The position numbers and the translations under genes are program-made. Of a stretch of 64,000 nt of DNA, positions 7,252-16,006 are shown piece by piece. Numbering within the stretch: the stretch's first letter is position 1; each line of letters opens with the position of its first letter. The stretch is taken from the NCBI RefSeq assembly GCF_030812775.1, contig NZ_JAUSTI010000006.1, positions 186,001 to 250,000 on the forward strand. Reading direction: 5' to 3'. Source of the DNA: Paenibacillus tundrae. Its GTDB lineage: Bacteria; Bacillota; Bacilli; Paenibacillales; Paenibacillaceae. Below the pieces are notes generated by a model, which was given only the letters and a program-made list of their open reading frames with translations, had not been told where the DNA came from and did no database searches.

Positions 7252-7503
7252 GTGGCCATTATAATTATGGCGTCCGTAACGTGGTACAGCTCATATCAGA
7301 AGGATATGCGTGAACTGGAAGAAAGGCTACGAACTCATTTAATTGTTGATCAAGGCGTGGATGAGAAGCGTATTGTAAGTATTGAAGCACGGCGTAGCAA
7401 GATGCCGATGTATCCTGTTGTGGTGCAATTCAATGATACTCCCCAAGAATACATCTATGTGTTTCAAACTGATCAGTGGATACAGCTGACGCCTGAACCC
7501 TGA
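7252..7503 (+). CDS. hypothetical small membrane-anchored protein (start codon uncertain)
   Basis: 83 residues from GTG 7252. The open frame extends upstream to about 7213 with no ATG, GTG or TTG, yet the residues encoded from ACG 7222 (TRILKSGLIVVAIIIMASVT) make a complete positive-inside membrane anchor, whereas the GTG start leaves only about 10 hydrophobic residues. AGGTG lies 5 nt before the ACG. Either ACG is used, or the original ATG has mutated and the protein is truncated. The outer domain contains a short RIVSIEARRSKMPMYPVVVQ beta segment. No family recognised. Confidence 0.5.
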   Translation: MAIIIMASVTWYSSYQKDMRELEERLRTHLIVDQGVDEKRIVSIEARRSKMPMYPVVVQFNDTPQEYIYVFQTDQWIQLTPEP

Positions 7504-7640
7504 CCGCACAGCTCCCAGTGCGTAGTGATGACGGCGATCAGTCGAACCAACGGAATGCACGGAGGAGCTGAGACCACGCGCGTAAACTTCAATGGTTTAA
7601 TATTATCCATGCCTCTCTCCCAAAAAAACAACAAAAAGAA

Positions 7641-7668
7641 GCCTGACTATAATGTCAGGCTCTTTCCT
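7641..7668. terminator. bidirectional intrinsic terminator
   Basis: GCCTGAC pairs with GTCAGGC around TATAAT. The plus side continues TCTTTCC, the minus side TTCTTTTTGTTGTTTTTTT, so it can end both converging transcripts; the minus-strand tail is stronger. Confidence 0.75.
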
Positions 7669-7752
7669 ATTTCTTTAATGACTCACCTTAACTGATCCTT
7701 AAGCTGATTAATAAGAGCTGCGAACAAAGATAAACCATACCACACGTTTAAT

Positions 7753-8169
7753 CTATAGTCTCAGGTCACCCGGATGATAATGCCGAGTATCTTTCTCTTG
7801 CTTGAGGTAACGCTTAATAGGTTGATGCAGCAGTAGTACAAGTAACATGAAGAAGTGCAGTACAACCAAGAAATTCTGTAGGAAGACTAATCCGAAGAAG
7901 AGTGTCATGCTCATGAAGGTGATCGTCAGCTTATATCGTCTCTTCGAAATATACACGATGGTCAGGATTGGCGGCCCTACGATGAGTATGATCCGAAGCA
8001 GGATATTAGCGAATAAGGCAATTAGATCGAACAACGGTAATCCCGCGTAAGTAGCCCTATACTGGAACAGCTCCATAAGCACAGCCACCATCGAGATGAT
8101 GATGTAGATGGATTGCACCCCTAGTAAAGCGCGAATTACATTAAGTAGTGTTGGCATTTTGACATTCAA
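7753..8169 (-). CDS. hypothetical multi-pass membrane protein
   Basis: 138 residues from the TTG at 8169, chosen because AGGGAG lies 9 nt upstream; another TTG at 8190 would add seven residues and an ATG at 8157 would remove four. About four transmembrane helices are visible, with basic loops (YISKRRYKLT, HQPIKRYLKQEKD). The C-terminal tail is charged and cytoplasmic. It resembles small uncharacterised integral membrane proteins of Paenibacillus; no domain recognised. It is transcribed alone and converges on the terminator at 7641. Confidence 0.6.
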   Translation of the reverse strand: MNVKMPTLLNVIRALLGVQSIYIIISMVAVLMELFQYRATYAGLPLFDLIALFANILLRIILIVGPPILTIVYISKRRYKLTITFMSMTLFFGLVFLQNFLVVLHFFMLLVLLLHQPIKRYLKQEKDTRHYHPGDLRL

Positions 8170-8498
8170 GACGGTTCTCTCCCTAATCAATATGTAGTTC
8201 TCTAATTATACGGTGAGGATGTCATATTTTGTATTAACCCAAAGTCTATGTTTTCCAATCGAGCAAATAGAGGCATATGTCCTAGAATGGGTCAGTGGAA
8301 GCTTCATAATGCACTACATAAGCATGCAAATGACAAAATACTCTTACTTGCGAAATATAAAATTTATCAGGAGAAGAGGTTCATCTTCAATAATAAAGAT
8401 ATTCATATCCAGACATAGCTCTCTTTTCAATTTCAGACTCCTATTTTTGGATAAAAAGGTAGGTAAAAAATATTTTAAATTTAAAACGCTTTCCTTAC
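8170..8498. other. intergenic region upstream of the chemoreceptor gene
   Basis: About 330 bases without a credible gene. A 96-codon plus-strand frame (8213-8503) has no ribosome site and low-complexity basic content. A cre-like sequence TTAAAACGCTTTCC (8481-8494, 12 of 14 consensus positions) lies just upstream of the SigD box. Confidence 0.35.
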
Positions 8499-8526
8499 TG
8501 TAGGTTTATATTATATCTGCCGATAT
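8499..8526 (+). promoter_or_regulatory. SigD-type (flagellar sigma) promoter of chemoreceptor gene
   Basis: The -10 box GCCGATAT (8519-8526) matches the SigD consensus exactly; the -35 TGTA (8499-8502, spacing 16) is a weak match to TAAA. An identical -10 box precedes the second chemoreceptor gene at 60282, which strengthens both calls. Confidence 0.65.
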
Positions 8527-8570
8527 AGAATTAACCCATATGAAGAGGGCTTTAATAATGATCTAAATGG

Positions 8571-10643
8571 ATGGTGAATGTATTGAATTTAATCGCTAAG
8601 GCGAGGGAACGAATGGCCAAAATGTCCTTCAAAGTAAAACTGCCGCTGATGATCAGCGTGCTGGTATGTATCGTACTGGCAGCGACAGCTGTGCTCTGTT
8701 ACAAGGTGGCCGAAGGCATCACAATGGACAAAAGCAAAGATGAGATTCGAGCAACCTCTGACCGGGTTGGGGAGGGGTTATTTGCTACATTAAGCATGGA
8801 GGAACAATCGACCTTTCTTATTACAACACATGGGATATTTCGGGATTTATTAGGCATTCGCAATCAAGAAGGACAAAATACAGAAGCTTTTTTTGCGGAC
8901 AATAGTGAAATGATAGATCAAGCGAATGGCATACTGGCGGATAACCTGGCAGGGATGGAGGGTAACAGTACCATTATTCTACTGGATCGTAACGGGCTCG
9001 TGGTAGCATCAAACAATCCCGAAGCGCTCCAGGGTGACCGGTCAGATCGATTGTATTTCCAACAGGCCATGGAAGGTAAGAACATCATTAGTGAGGGTGT
9101 AATCTCGAAGTCGTTAGGCACATTGGGCAATGTCTTCGCAATGCCAATCTATGATGAGAATAATCAAGTGCTAGGTATACTCACTTCAGTTGTATCCACT
9201 GCATTCTTCGTAGATCAATTGCATAGTATTAAAATTAATGAGGCTGGAAAAGTCATTGTTCTGGATCGTGTAGGAACGGTAATCTACCATTCAGCAGATG
9301 AGACATTGATTAGCCAGAAGATGGCGGATGGGGAATATCAGTCGTTGGTTGATCTGCCTGCAAGTGATCAACTGCAACAGGGTGAGGTCAGCACTGACGA
9401 TAAAGTCGTATTTTACTCCAAGATTCCTAGATCCGATTGGACGATTATCGTGGAAGATAGCTACGATGATGTGAAGAAACCGTTAAATGCGATGGCAACC
9501 AAAATGGTTATCGTTCTGTTCGCTGCGATTGCGGTTTCAGTTCTATCGGGCATCTTGATCTCACGCTTGGTAACCAAGCCAATCAGCAGTCTGACGGTTC
9601 TCTTTAGACAACTTGCGGGCGGTGACTTGACCGTTCAAGCACAAGGTAAATATAGCGGTGAATTCAAGGCATTGGTCGATAGCTTCAATGCGATGGCGCA
9701 AGGGAATAAACAATTGATCTCCAGGATGAATCATTCCATTGGAGTCCTGAATACCAGCACGACAGAGTTAGACCGATCCACACAGCAGACATCTGCATCA
9801 ATTGCTGACACCACCACAACAGCGGTGGAAATCTCGCGGGCTATGGAGTCTCAGGCAAATGATACCGAAGCAATTGTTAATAAATTCATGAACGTGGGCG
9901 ACAAGATTGCCAGCGTGAACGAGATGTCACAAGAAGTGAAACAGAAGGCAGATGACATTACAGATGCCTTCAAGAATAACCATGCCGTCATTGATGCACT
10001 CATTATGGTCAATGATCAGAATGAGGCTGAAGTTCACAATATTTCGGAGACGACTCTTCAGCTTGCGGAGAGTTCTTCCGATATTCATCAGATCACGGGT
10101 ACCATTTCGGAGATTGCGACGCAGACGAAGCTATTGGCACTTAATGCGTCTATTGAAGCAGCAAGAGCAGGAGAGCATGGACGCGGATTCGCCGTAGTGG
10201 CTTCCGAGATTCGAAAACTTGCGGAGCAGACCACGTCCCAATCAGAGAATATTAGCCGCATTGTGACGCAAACGATTGAGCATGTGGAGCAAAATAACCG
10301 TAGCGTTCAAGCGATTGAGACGATTACGGAGCAACAGAAGCATAGCGTGAATCAGACGAAGCAGACCTTTAATTTCGTAACAGAACATATGAATGATCTC
10401 ATGGATCAAGTGCAAGCCATTGCATCCGAGATTGAATCCATTGAACGTGATAAGGATGATGTTTTGGGTACGGCACAGAACTTGTCTGCTTCAGGTGAAC
10501 AAGTATCCGCTTCTGTGGAGGAAGTGACAGCGACGATGCAGGAACAATCCGGCATGACAGGACATCTTGCTGAGATGGTGGATACGATCAATGGTCTGAC
10601 GGAGCAGCTTGCTACCGAATCAGCAAAATTCAAAACCGAATAG
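8571..10643 (+). CDS. methyl-accepting chemotaxis protein with dCACHE sensor
   Basis: 690 residues. TM1 at about 22-43 ([20 protein letters not shown]), an extracellular double-CACHE sensor from about 45 to 300 ([46 protein letters not shown]), TM2 at about 310-335, HAMP 336-390 ([23 protein letters not shown]), and a long coiled-coil signalling domain with the conserved hairpin tip [20 protein letters not shown] then [20 protein letters not shown]. It passes ligand binding to CheA/CheW. ATG 8571 is given; TTG 8583 and ATG 8613 have comparable ribosome sites. The CACHE fold suggests an amino acid, organic acid or sugar ligand; not determined. Transcription is probably SigD-dependent. Confidence 0.93.
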   Translation: MVNVLNLIAKARERMAKMSFKVKLPLMISVLVCIVLAATAVLCYKVAEGITMDKSKDEIRATSDRVGEGLFATLSMEEQSTFLITTHGIFRDLLGIRNQEGQNTEAFFADNSEMIDQANGILADNLAGMEGNSTIILLDRNGLVVASNNPEALQGDRSDRLYFQQAMEGKNIISEGVISKSLGTLGNVFAMPIYDENNQVLGILTSVVSTAFFVDQLHSIKINEAGKVIVLDRVGTVIYHSADETLISQKMADGEYQSLVDLPASDQLQQGEVSTDDKVVFYSKIPRSDWTIIVEDSYDDVKKPLNAMATKMVIVLFAAIAVSVLSGILISRLVTKPISSLTVLFRQLAGGDLTVQAQGKYSGEFKALVDSFNAMAQGNKQLISRMNHSIGVLNTSTTELDRSTQQTSASIADTTTTAVEISRAMESQANDTEAIVNKFMNVGDKIASVNEMSQEVKQKADDITDAFKNNHAVIDALIMVNDQNEAEVHNISETTLQLAESSSDIHQITGTISEIATQTKLLALNASIEAARAGEHGRGFAVVASEIRKLAEQTTSQSENISRIVTQTIEHVEQNNRSVQAIETITEQQKHSVNQTKQTFNFVTEHMNDLMDQVQAIASEIESIERDKDDVLGTAQNLSASGEQVSASVEEVTATMQEQSGMTGHLAEMVDTINGLTEQLATESAKFKTE

Positions 10644-10662
10644 TATGCTAAAAATGCATTCA

Positions 10663-10715
10663 CCCAAAAACCTCCATTCCCATGTATAATAGGAATGGAG
10701 GTTTTTGGGTTTTTG
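10663..10715. terminator. strong intrinsic terminator
   Basis: CCCAAAAACCTCCATTCC pairs with GGAATGGAGGTTTTTGGG around an 11-nt loop and runs into GTTTTTG. It separates the chemoreceptor from the converging HesB-like gene and, being symmetric, may serve both. Confidence 0.85.
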
Positions 10716-10735
10716 TGCATTTTTATGCTATATTT

Positions 10736-11098
10736 TTATCGTACAACCCATCCAGTTGGCTGCGGAGCTACTTCTGCCGTGTCCCGAAGATCGTACACCT
10801 TCACATTGCTGCCATAGATCATGGAATCACTGCATAGCCGAAAGCAGGGGAAGCTGTTTTCCGACTGCAGGCGTAGGCTAGGCTCAAAATAAATTTGCTG
10901 CTGCTTGTTGATAAGAAAAGGGAGCGTACTGGATTCAATCGGGATGTCATCGCTGTCCGGTTCATTCACGATCAGGAGCACAGCAATACCGTCACATCCA
11001 CATCCATCCGTGTCATAAAATAGCTTGAAATAGCCCGGCTGATCCTTGAGTTTTGCGCTAAGTCGTGACTCTGCCAATGGGCTAACCTGAATGATCAT
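10736..11098 (-). CDS. HesB/IscA-like iron-sulfur cluster biosynthesis family protein
   Basis: 120 residues. The N-terminal half has the HesB-like order: a helix (SPLAESRLSAKLKD), a strand with FKLFYDTDGCGCDGIAVLLIV, then an FLINKQQQIYFEPSLRLQ region. The DGCGC motif sits at about 31-35 in place of the spaced cysteines of classical IscA, as in the YqkB-like Bacillus group. The C-terminal part keeps FRLCSDSMIYGSNVKVYD. It is a small cytoplasmic protein possibly binding iron or Fe-S clusters. Monocistronic; converges with the chemoreceptor gene. Confidence 0.75.
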   Translation of the reverse strand: MIIQVSPLAESRLSAKLKDQPGYFKLFYDTDGCGCDGIAVLLIVNEPDSDDIPIESSTLPFLINKQQQIYFEPSLRLQSENSFPCFRLCSDSMIYGSNVKVYDLRDTAEVAPQPTGWVVR

Positions 11099-11417
11099 AC
11101 AACGTTCACACTCCTCTAATCACCAATTGAATTCGCTTACATTAATAATGTATGGAGAATCGCTGGCAAATAGAAGATGAAATCGAGAACGAAACCGAGA
11201 AAAACAAATATGTATTGTCTTCAGCACACGAAACATAAACAATACAAGAGGTAGCCGGGAAAGGCTCGGGGACTAAGTTAAGAAATAACGTAAGATTTAA
11301 CCAAGAAACGACTCAAGACCTAGCCCAACATATAGTTGAAGAAGTAGACTGAGGGATAGTTTAGAAATAAGCAGAGGAAATAGTTAAGTCATTGTTAGGA
11401 GCAAGGAGGTATCATCA
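11099..11417. other. divergent intergenic region
   Basis: About 320 bases with no open frame of note. It must hold divergent promoters for the HesB-like gene and the phosphoesterase. No clear -35/-10 pair could be chosen. The region ends with the ribosome site AAGGAGG (11404-11410). Confidence 0.3.
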
Positions 11418-12398
11418 TTGAGAATTATTACACTGCAAGAGCACCCGATCGAAACCTTTGGGTATCTGAATGCCGTACCAGGTGGAGAAGTGCAAGTGGC
11501 ACAACTGCCCATCTATCTTGGCACCATCTCGGGTCTCCCTAAGGGACTAGATGCACTAATCGTCAGTTCGGATTTACAGGGGATTGTGTCTCTGCCATAC
11601 GTCAGAGAAGGTGCTAAGATTGATTCGAATGGGGACGTTCATATTCCTTTAGATAGACCATCGCAGTCACAGCATCAGCAGACCATTCAGGATCAAGATG
11701 AACCAACGGGGAGTGGGGAAGAGGATTGTTTACTAGGCGAGGTGTTACCGGATTATGTGCGCTTACTACTTGAGGTGGAGATGCCTGAGATTGATCCGAA
11801 TCGAGTGGGTGTAATGCTATGTGGAGACCTCTATGCCCGGCGCGGGAAAAGGGGAGCCAGCGGCAATCCGGTTCCCGTCTGGCTTGCCTTCAGGGACGCC
11901 TTCGGCTGGGTTGCCGGCGTGGACGGCAACCATGATCTCACCGATGAGGCAGGCGCCCATCGGTTGCACAGGGACGCGGCTATCCATTACATGGATGCGC
12001 CCGTCGTCATTAACGCGAGCCTGCCCATGGATGGGCTCGCGTCCTCTGCCGCCAGTCAGCCGCTACGCGTTGCTGGCCTTGGCGGCATCATCGGCAGGCC
12101 GGATAAGCCGAACCGGCTGCCGGAGAAGCAGTACCTGCAATCCTTAAGCAAGCTGCTGAAGCAGCAGCCGGATTGCCTCGTACTGCACCAGAGCCCGGGC
12201 ATTGCCGAGCTTGGGCTAATGGGTGAACCGTTGATCCGTCAGGCGTTGCAAGCCGGATCGTATACGGTCGTGTTCTGCGGGCATACCCACTGGCAGACCT
12301 CGCTCGTGCAACTCAGCAATGGCACACAAATTGTGAATGCCGATAGTAAGCTGTTTATTTTTACAAGAGAGCAGGATGGAGAGACTGAGAAGGGTTAA
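11418..12398 (+). CDS. metallophosphoesterase family protein
   Basis: 326 residues from TTG 11418, 8 nt after AAGGAGG. Calcineurin-like motifs appear in order but the first is altered: VSSDLQG (about 48-54, in place of DxHG), GDLY (about 135), GVDGNHD (about 167-173), VLHQSP (about 254) and VFCGHTHW (about 285-292). The GNHD and GHTH metal ligands are intact; loss of the first DxH may change activity. A loop of about 45 polar residues (near 78-110) is inserted. Bases 11820-12300 are clearly GC-richer than the flanks. It may be a nucleotidase or cyclic-nucleotide esterase; substrate unknown. Confidence 0.8.
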   Translation: MRIITLQEHPIETFGYLNAVPGGEVQVAQLPIYLGTISGLPKGLDALIVSSDLQGIVSLPYVREGAKIDSNGDVHIPLDRPSQSQHQQTIQDQDEPTGSGEEDCLLGEVLPDYVRLLLEVEMPEIDPNRVGVMLCGDLYARRGKRGASGNPVPVWLAFRDAFGWVAGVDGNHDLTDEAGAHRLHRDAAIHYMDAPVVINASLPMDGLASSAASQPLRVAGLGGIIGRPDKPNRLPEKQYLQSLSKLLKQQPDCLVLHQSPGIAELGLMGEPLIRQALQAGSYTVVFCGHTHWQTSLVQLSNGTQIVNADSKLFIFTREQDGETEKG

Positions 12399-12447
12399 GC
12401 ATTCTCATGACATGGCAGGTGAGCCGCTCTGGCTCCAAAGTTGTGGA

Positions 12448-12463
12448 ATGAAACCCGTTTCAT
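12448..12463. promoter_or_regulatory. operator of the LacI-type regulator (autoregulatory)
   Basis: ATGAAACCCGTTTCAT has 7-bp inverted arms (ATGAAAC/GTTTCAT). The same motif recurs at 13620, 13666 and 13680 upstream of the binding-protein gene. Its place 60 nt before the lacI-type gene suggests autoregulation. Confidence 0.7.
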
Positions 12464-12522
12464 CAATATTCCTTATCTGGTATGATAAGCAGGAAAATCA
12501 GTGAAAAAGGAAGGTTCTACAT

Positions 12523-13551
12523 ATGACTCCAATTACGATATATGATATTGCCAAAGAGGCGAACGTATCTGTATCCACGGTTTCCCGAGTGCTGAACGAT
12601 ACAGCACCCGTTCGTGCTAGCACGAGGGAAAAGATCATGTCGATTATCGCCAAGCACCAGTTTCAACCTAATGCCCAAGCACGCAGTCTGATCAAAAAAG
12701 AAACAGGCACCATTGCAATCATTCTGCCAGATATTACAAATCCATTCTTCCCTGAAGTATTCTGGGGCGCAGAGAATGAGGCACGTGGTCTGGGATATAC
12801 ATTCTTTCTCTGTAACACCGCAGGCGATTACAATCGGGAGTCTGAATATCTGTCCATGCTGCGCGAGAAGCGGGTAGACGGAATTATTTTCCTTGGCGGG
12901 CGCATTAATATGCAGACCTGTCCGGATGACATGGCTCAGGAATTAATTGATGTAGGTAAGCGCACGCCGGTTGTGCTGGTCAATGGCAATATTGCCAAAG
13001 GCGGGTTTCACCGCGTATATACCGATGAAGGAGCTGGGGCGGCTCTAGCTGCTGAACATTTGCTTGAACTGGGACATAAGGACATTGCGTTTGTAGGTGG
13101 ATTGAAGGAGTTATCGACCACAATGGTTAAGGTCAGGGCTGTTCAGAAAAAGCTCCGTGAGCATGGGCTCGAAATTCCGAAAGACAGGCTCTTATTAGGC
13201 AGCTTCTCCATTGATGATGGTAAGCGGGAGATGGCTAAGCTCCTGGAGAGCGATAATCCACCAACAGCAGTCATCTGCGTGAATGACAATACAGCGATTG
13301 GCGCAATGAAGACGACCATTGAGCATGGATTATCCATTCCGAGAGATATTTCGATCGTAGGCTTCGATGATACGCCGCTCGCAAGTGCTGTGATCCCTGA
13401 ACTTACAACCGTCTCTCAGAACACGTATCAACTGGGCAAACTCGCGGTGGATAAGCTGCATGAGCTGATTAATCAGCGACAAGTGAAGAAGCAGACTGTC
13501 CTTCAACCAGAACTTATCATACGTCAAAGTACAGGACCAGCACCACGATGA
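12523..13551 (+). CDS. LacI family transcriptional regulator
   Basis: 342 residues. The helix-turn-helix ITIYDIAKEANVSVSTVSRV (residues 4-23) and hinge helix (NAQARSLIKK) are followed by a periplasmic-binding-protein-like sensor (TIAIILPDITNPFFPEVFWG, KRVDGIIFLGG, DIAFVGGLKE, AVICVNDNTAIGAMK, ISIVGFDDTPLASAVIPELT). It probably binds the ATGAAACcc/GTTTCAT operators at 12448 and 13620-13695 and releases them when a galactan-derived sugar accumulates. It directly precedes the ABC importer and glycosidase genes on the same strand. Ribosome site AAGGAAGG is close to the ATG. The family is certain; the inducer is inferred. Confidence 0.92.
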   Translation: MTPITIYDIAKEANVSVSTVSRVLNDTAPVRASTREKIMSIIAKHQFQPNAQARSLIKKETGTIAIILPDITNPFFPEVFWGAENEARGLGYTFFLCNTAGDYNRESEYLSMLREKRVDGIIFLGGRINMQTCPDDMAQELIDVGKRTPVVLVNGNIAKGGFHRVYTDEGAGAALAAEHLLELGHKDIAFVGGLKELSTTMVKVRAVQKKLREHGLEIPKDRLLLGSFSIDDGKREMAKLLESDNPPTAVICVNDNTAIGAMKTTIEHGLSIPRDISIVGFDDTPLASAVIPELTTVSQNTYQLGKLAVDKLHELINQRQVKKQTVLQPELIIRQSTGPAPR

Positions 13552-13571
13552 AAAGGGTTACGTTCTCAAAA

Positions 13572-13609
13572 AGAAAGCGTTGACATTTTCTCTTAGGGTG
13601 AAATATAAT
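13572..13609 (+). promoter_or_regulatory. SigA promoter overlapped by a cre-like site
   Basis: TTGACA (13580-13585), 18-bp spacer, TATAAT (13604-13609): a near-perfect SigA promoter. The -35 is overlapped by AGAAAGCGTTGACA (13572-13585), matching 13 of 14 positions of the CcpA cre consensus. The first LacI operator starts about 11 nt past the -10. This would give both induction and catabolite repression. Confidence 0.8.
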
Positions 13610-13619
13610 GAGTGCGTAA

Positions 13620-13635
13620 ATGAAACCCCTTTCAT
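13620..13635. promoter_or_regulatory. LacI-type operator
   Basis: ATGAAACCCCTTTCAT, one mismatch from the operator at 12448, at the expected transcription start of the importer operon. Confidence 0.7.
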
Positions 13636-13664
13636 AAAGTGAAGCGGGTTTTATGTTTCAGCTT

Positions 13665-13696
13665 AATGAAACCCATTTCATGAAATGGGTTTCATT
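13665..13696. promoter_or_regulatory. double LacI-type operator forming a 32-bp perfect palindrome
   Basis: ATGAAACCCATTTCAT (13666-13681) overlaps its own inverted copy ATGAAATGGGTTTCAT (13680-13695) by two bases, making a fully palindromic 32-bp block. It lies in the 5' UTR, 37 nt before the start codon. It can bind two dimers or fold into a hairpin in RNA. Confidence 0.7.
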
Positions 13697-13732
13697 GAAA
13701 TAATCCATTCATTATCCAAGGGGGCGTACAGT

Positions 13733-15004
13733 ATGAGAAGAAGTTTAAAGGTCATTTCGTTATTGATGCTGGTCATGGTATTTGGTCTGACAGCCTGTAG
13801 TAAAGGCGAGAATGGTGGAGCAAGTGGTTCCGAAGGTGGCAAAGTCGATCTAAGTATGACGATCTGGGGCTCAGAGGATGAAAAGAAGATTTATCAAGAA
13901 CGGCTCGACATTGTGAAACAGACCTATCCGGACATTAACGTGAAGCTCAACGTTGTTGCAGGGGATTATGACCAGAAGGTACAGACGATGATTGCCGGGG
14001 GTACTGCACCTGACATCATGATGATTGCCGAGAACTATCAGGCATACGCCTCCAAGAATCAGATTATTCCGCTCGATGACATGATCAAGGAGCACAACGT
14101 GAACATGTCGGAGCGTTATTCAGACGATATCGCAAACTTGATGAAATATGATGGGAAACAGTTCGGAATGCCTGACCGCGCTGGCGCAATGGTGCTTTTC
14201 TATAACAAAGATCTGTTCGACAAGGCTGGGGTAGAATATCCAACCAAGGATTGGACACAAGAAGACCTGCTGGCAGCAGCTCAGAAGCTGACCGTGCAAG
14301 AGAATGGTAAGACCGTTCAATGGGGTTATTATCCAGGTAGCTGGTGGCCACAATGGATGCAATTGATCTACCAGAACGGTGGCGGAATCTTTGACGAGAA
14401 TGGTAAACCTTCGTTCAATACTGAGCCTGTCCGCAAAGCGTTGCAGTTCATGAATGACTTAACGTTTGTACACGGTGCAAGCCCGACACCAACGGAGATT
14501 GCGGACATGGGAAATATCGGTGCTGACCCACTATTTGCTCAAGGTAAAATTGCGATGGAAACGACAGGTTTCTGGAATATTGGTTCACTGGCTAAAGTAG
14601 AAGGCATTAACTGGGATATCTCTCCGATCTGGGGTGAGACCAACGCGTTCTTCAACGGCTTAACGATTACGAATGCATCCAAACATAAGGAAGAAGCTTT
14701 CAAGGTGATCGAAGCACTTACTACTCCTGAGGCACAGATGCCAATGATCAAAGCAGGCCAAGATGCACCAGCGACAAAAGCAGGTCTATCCAGCGACGAG
14801 TTCCTGAATGCGGAATATGGTGGCAAAAAAATCAATATGGCTGCTTTTAGTGAATCTACCATTTACGCTGAGCCGTTCAATCCACAATGGAATGAAATGA
14901 TGAAGCTGATCAATGACAAGCTGGGCGTGTATTTCAACAACAAAGCTTCACTCGATGATACCGTAAACGAGATTCAGAGTGGACTGGAAAGAATCTATAA
15001 ATAG
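13733..15004 (+). CDS. ABC transporter sugar-binding lipoprotein
   Basis: 423 residues from ATG 13733, 8 nt after AAGGGGG; the longer frame from 13685 starts inside an operator and is rejected. The signal peptide ends in the lipobox GLTAC (Cys about 23), followed by a Gly/Ser linker. The mature part follows the SBP_bac_1 fold: SMTIWGSEDEKKIY, NVKLNVVAGDYDQKVQTMIAG, APDIMMIAENY, and tryptophan-rich binding surfaces (WGYYPGSWWPQWMQL). Lipid-anchored outside, it delivers oligosaccharides to the permeases at 15119 and 15999. Given the downstream GH30 and GH35 genes, galacto-oligosaccharides are the likely ligand. No ATPase gene is present; a shared MsmK-like ATPase elsewhere is the usual solution. 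Confidence 0.92.
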   Translation: MRRSLKVISLLMLVMVFGLTACSKGENGGASGSEGGKVDLSMTIWGSEDEKKIYQERLDIVKQTYPDINVKLNVVAGDYDQKVQTMIAGGTAPDIMMIAENYQAYASKNQIIPLDDMIKEHNVNMSERYSDDIANLMKYDGKQFGMPDRAGAMVLFYNKDLFDKAGVEYPTKDWTQEDLLAAAQKLTVQENGKTVQWGYYPGSWWPQWMQLIYQNGGGIFDENGKPSFNTEPVRKALQFMNDLTFVHGASPTPTEIADMGNIGADPLFAQGKIAMETTGFWNIGSLAKVEGINWDISPIWGETNAFFNGLTITNASKHKEEAFKVIEALTTPEAQMPMIKAGQDAPATKAGLSSDEFLNAEYGGKKINMAAFSESTIYAEPFNPQWNEMMKLINDKLGVYFNNKASLDDTVNEIQSGLERIYK

Positions 15005-15009
15005 AAGTT

Positions 15010-15032
15010 GTTCAAGAGCGAACCTTTTGAAC
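15010..15032. repeat. short inverted repeat related to family B ends
   Basis: GTTCAA and TTGAAC flank a short spacer, followed by ACACG; the block resembles the termini of the element at 33161 and the mini-copy at 43001. No T-run, so a processing or stability hairpin between the binding-protein and permease genes is possible. Confidence 0.4.
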
Positions 15033-15061
15033 ACGAACAAATAGATCGACAGGGGGACAGA

Positions 15062-15092
15062 CGGAATTCGGCATGAACCCGGGTTCCGTCTG
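15062..15092 (+). repeat. hairpin between binding-protein and permease genes
   Basis: AGACGGAA pairs with TTCCGTCT around about 16 nt. It is followed by GCTCGCTTTG rather than a T-run. Such hairpins after binding-protein genes often protect the upstream message, giving more binding protein than permease. Confidence 0.55.
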
Positions 15093-15118
15093 CTCGCTTT
15101 GTTATGGGAGGGCTTAAC

Positions 15119-16006
15119 GTGAAGAAAAAGGACGGGAAATGGTTTTATATCTTTATCTCGCCTTGGCTAATTGGTTTCCTAGGACTTACCCTGGGCCCGA
15201 TTTTGTTTTCCATCTACATGAGCTTCACCAACTGGGATCTGTTCCAGTCCCCGGAATTCATCGGTATTGATAACTACAAAACATTGTTAACGGATGACCC
15301 GATCTTCTGGAAGTCGGTGGGTAACACCTTTTTCTATGCCTTGATATCGATACCACTTGGTATGTCCATCTCGCTCTGGATTGCCTATTATCTCAACAAA
15401 AAAATTAAAGGCATTACGTTCTTCCGCATTCTGTTCTATCTACCTTCTGTCGTTCCAGTCGTAGCAAGCTCCTTGCTCTTTATCCACTTGCTTGCACCAA
15501 CAGAAGGTTTGATTAACCAAGCGCTTGCGGTATTTGGTATTCAAGGTCCTGCTTGGCTCCTTGATCCAAATTGGGTCAAACCTGCACTGATTCTCATGTC
15601 CTTATGGGGAGTTGGGGGCGGCGTGGTACTGCTGCTGGCGGGTATGAAAGGTATCCCTCAGGAGTTGTACGAGGCCGCTGCCATCGATGGAGCCAAAAGC
15701 TCGCAATCTTTCTTCCACATTACATTTCCGATGCTTACGCCCGTCATTTTCTTCAACCTGGTAACAGGCATGATTGGGGCGCTCCAGACGTTCGCACAGG
15801 TATTTATCGTTACGGCGGGTGGACCGGATAATTCAAGTCAGATGGTTGTGCCGTACCTGTTCCAGAATGCATTCCAGTTCTACAAAATGGGATATGCATC
15901 CGCTATAGCTTGGGTATTATTCATCATCATCATGGCACTGACCCTGGTTGTGTTCCGTTCATCGGCGCTATGGGTGCACTACGAGGAGGGAAAAGCGAAT
16001 GAGTAA
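15119..16006 (+). CDS. ABC sugar permease, MalF-like
   Basis: 295 residues from GTG 15119, 7 nt after GGGAGG; the ATG at 15104 lies before this site. Six transmembrane helices are visible. The first is WFYIFISPWLIGFLGLTLGP, and the EAA loop reads ELYEAAAIDGAKSSQSFFHI (about 190-210), which contacts the ATPase. It pairs with the next permease, whose ATG overlaps this gene's end by 8 nt. CUT1-family (oligosaccharide) importer type. Confidence 0.92.
   Translation: MKKKDGKWFYIFISPWLIGFLGLTLGPILFSIYMSFTNWDLFQSPEFIGIDNYKTLLTDDPIFWKSVGNTFFYALISIPLGMSISLWIAYYLNKKIKGITFFRILFYLPSVVPVVASSLLFIHLLAPTEGLINQALAVFGIQGPAWLLDPNWVKPALILMSLWGVGGGVVLLLAGMKGIPQELYEAAAIDGAKSSQSFFHITFPMLTPVIFFNLVTGMIGALQTFAQVFIVTAGGPDNSSQMVVPYLFQNAFQFYKMGYASAIAWVLFIIIMALTLVVFRSSALWVHYEEGKANE

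Noticed and set aside
8481-8494. cre-like site before the first chemoreceptor gene
   Set aside because: 12 of 14 matches in an AT-rich context; not strong enough without a second line of evidence, mentioned only in the intergenic entry.
8213-8503. 96-codon plus-strand frame before the chemoreceptor gene
   Set aside because: No ribosome site, low-complexity basic content, overlaps the control region of the next gene.
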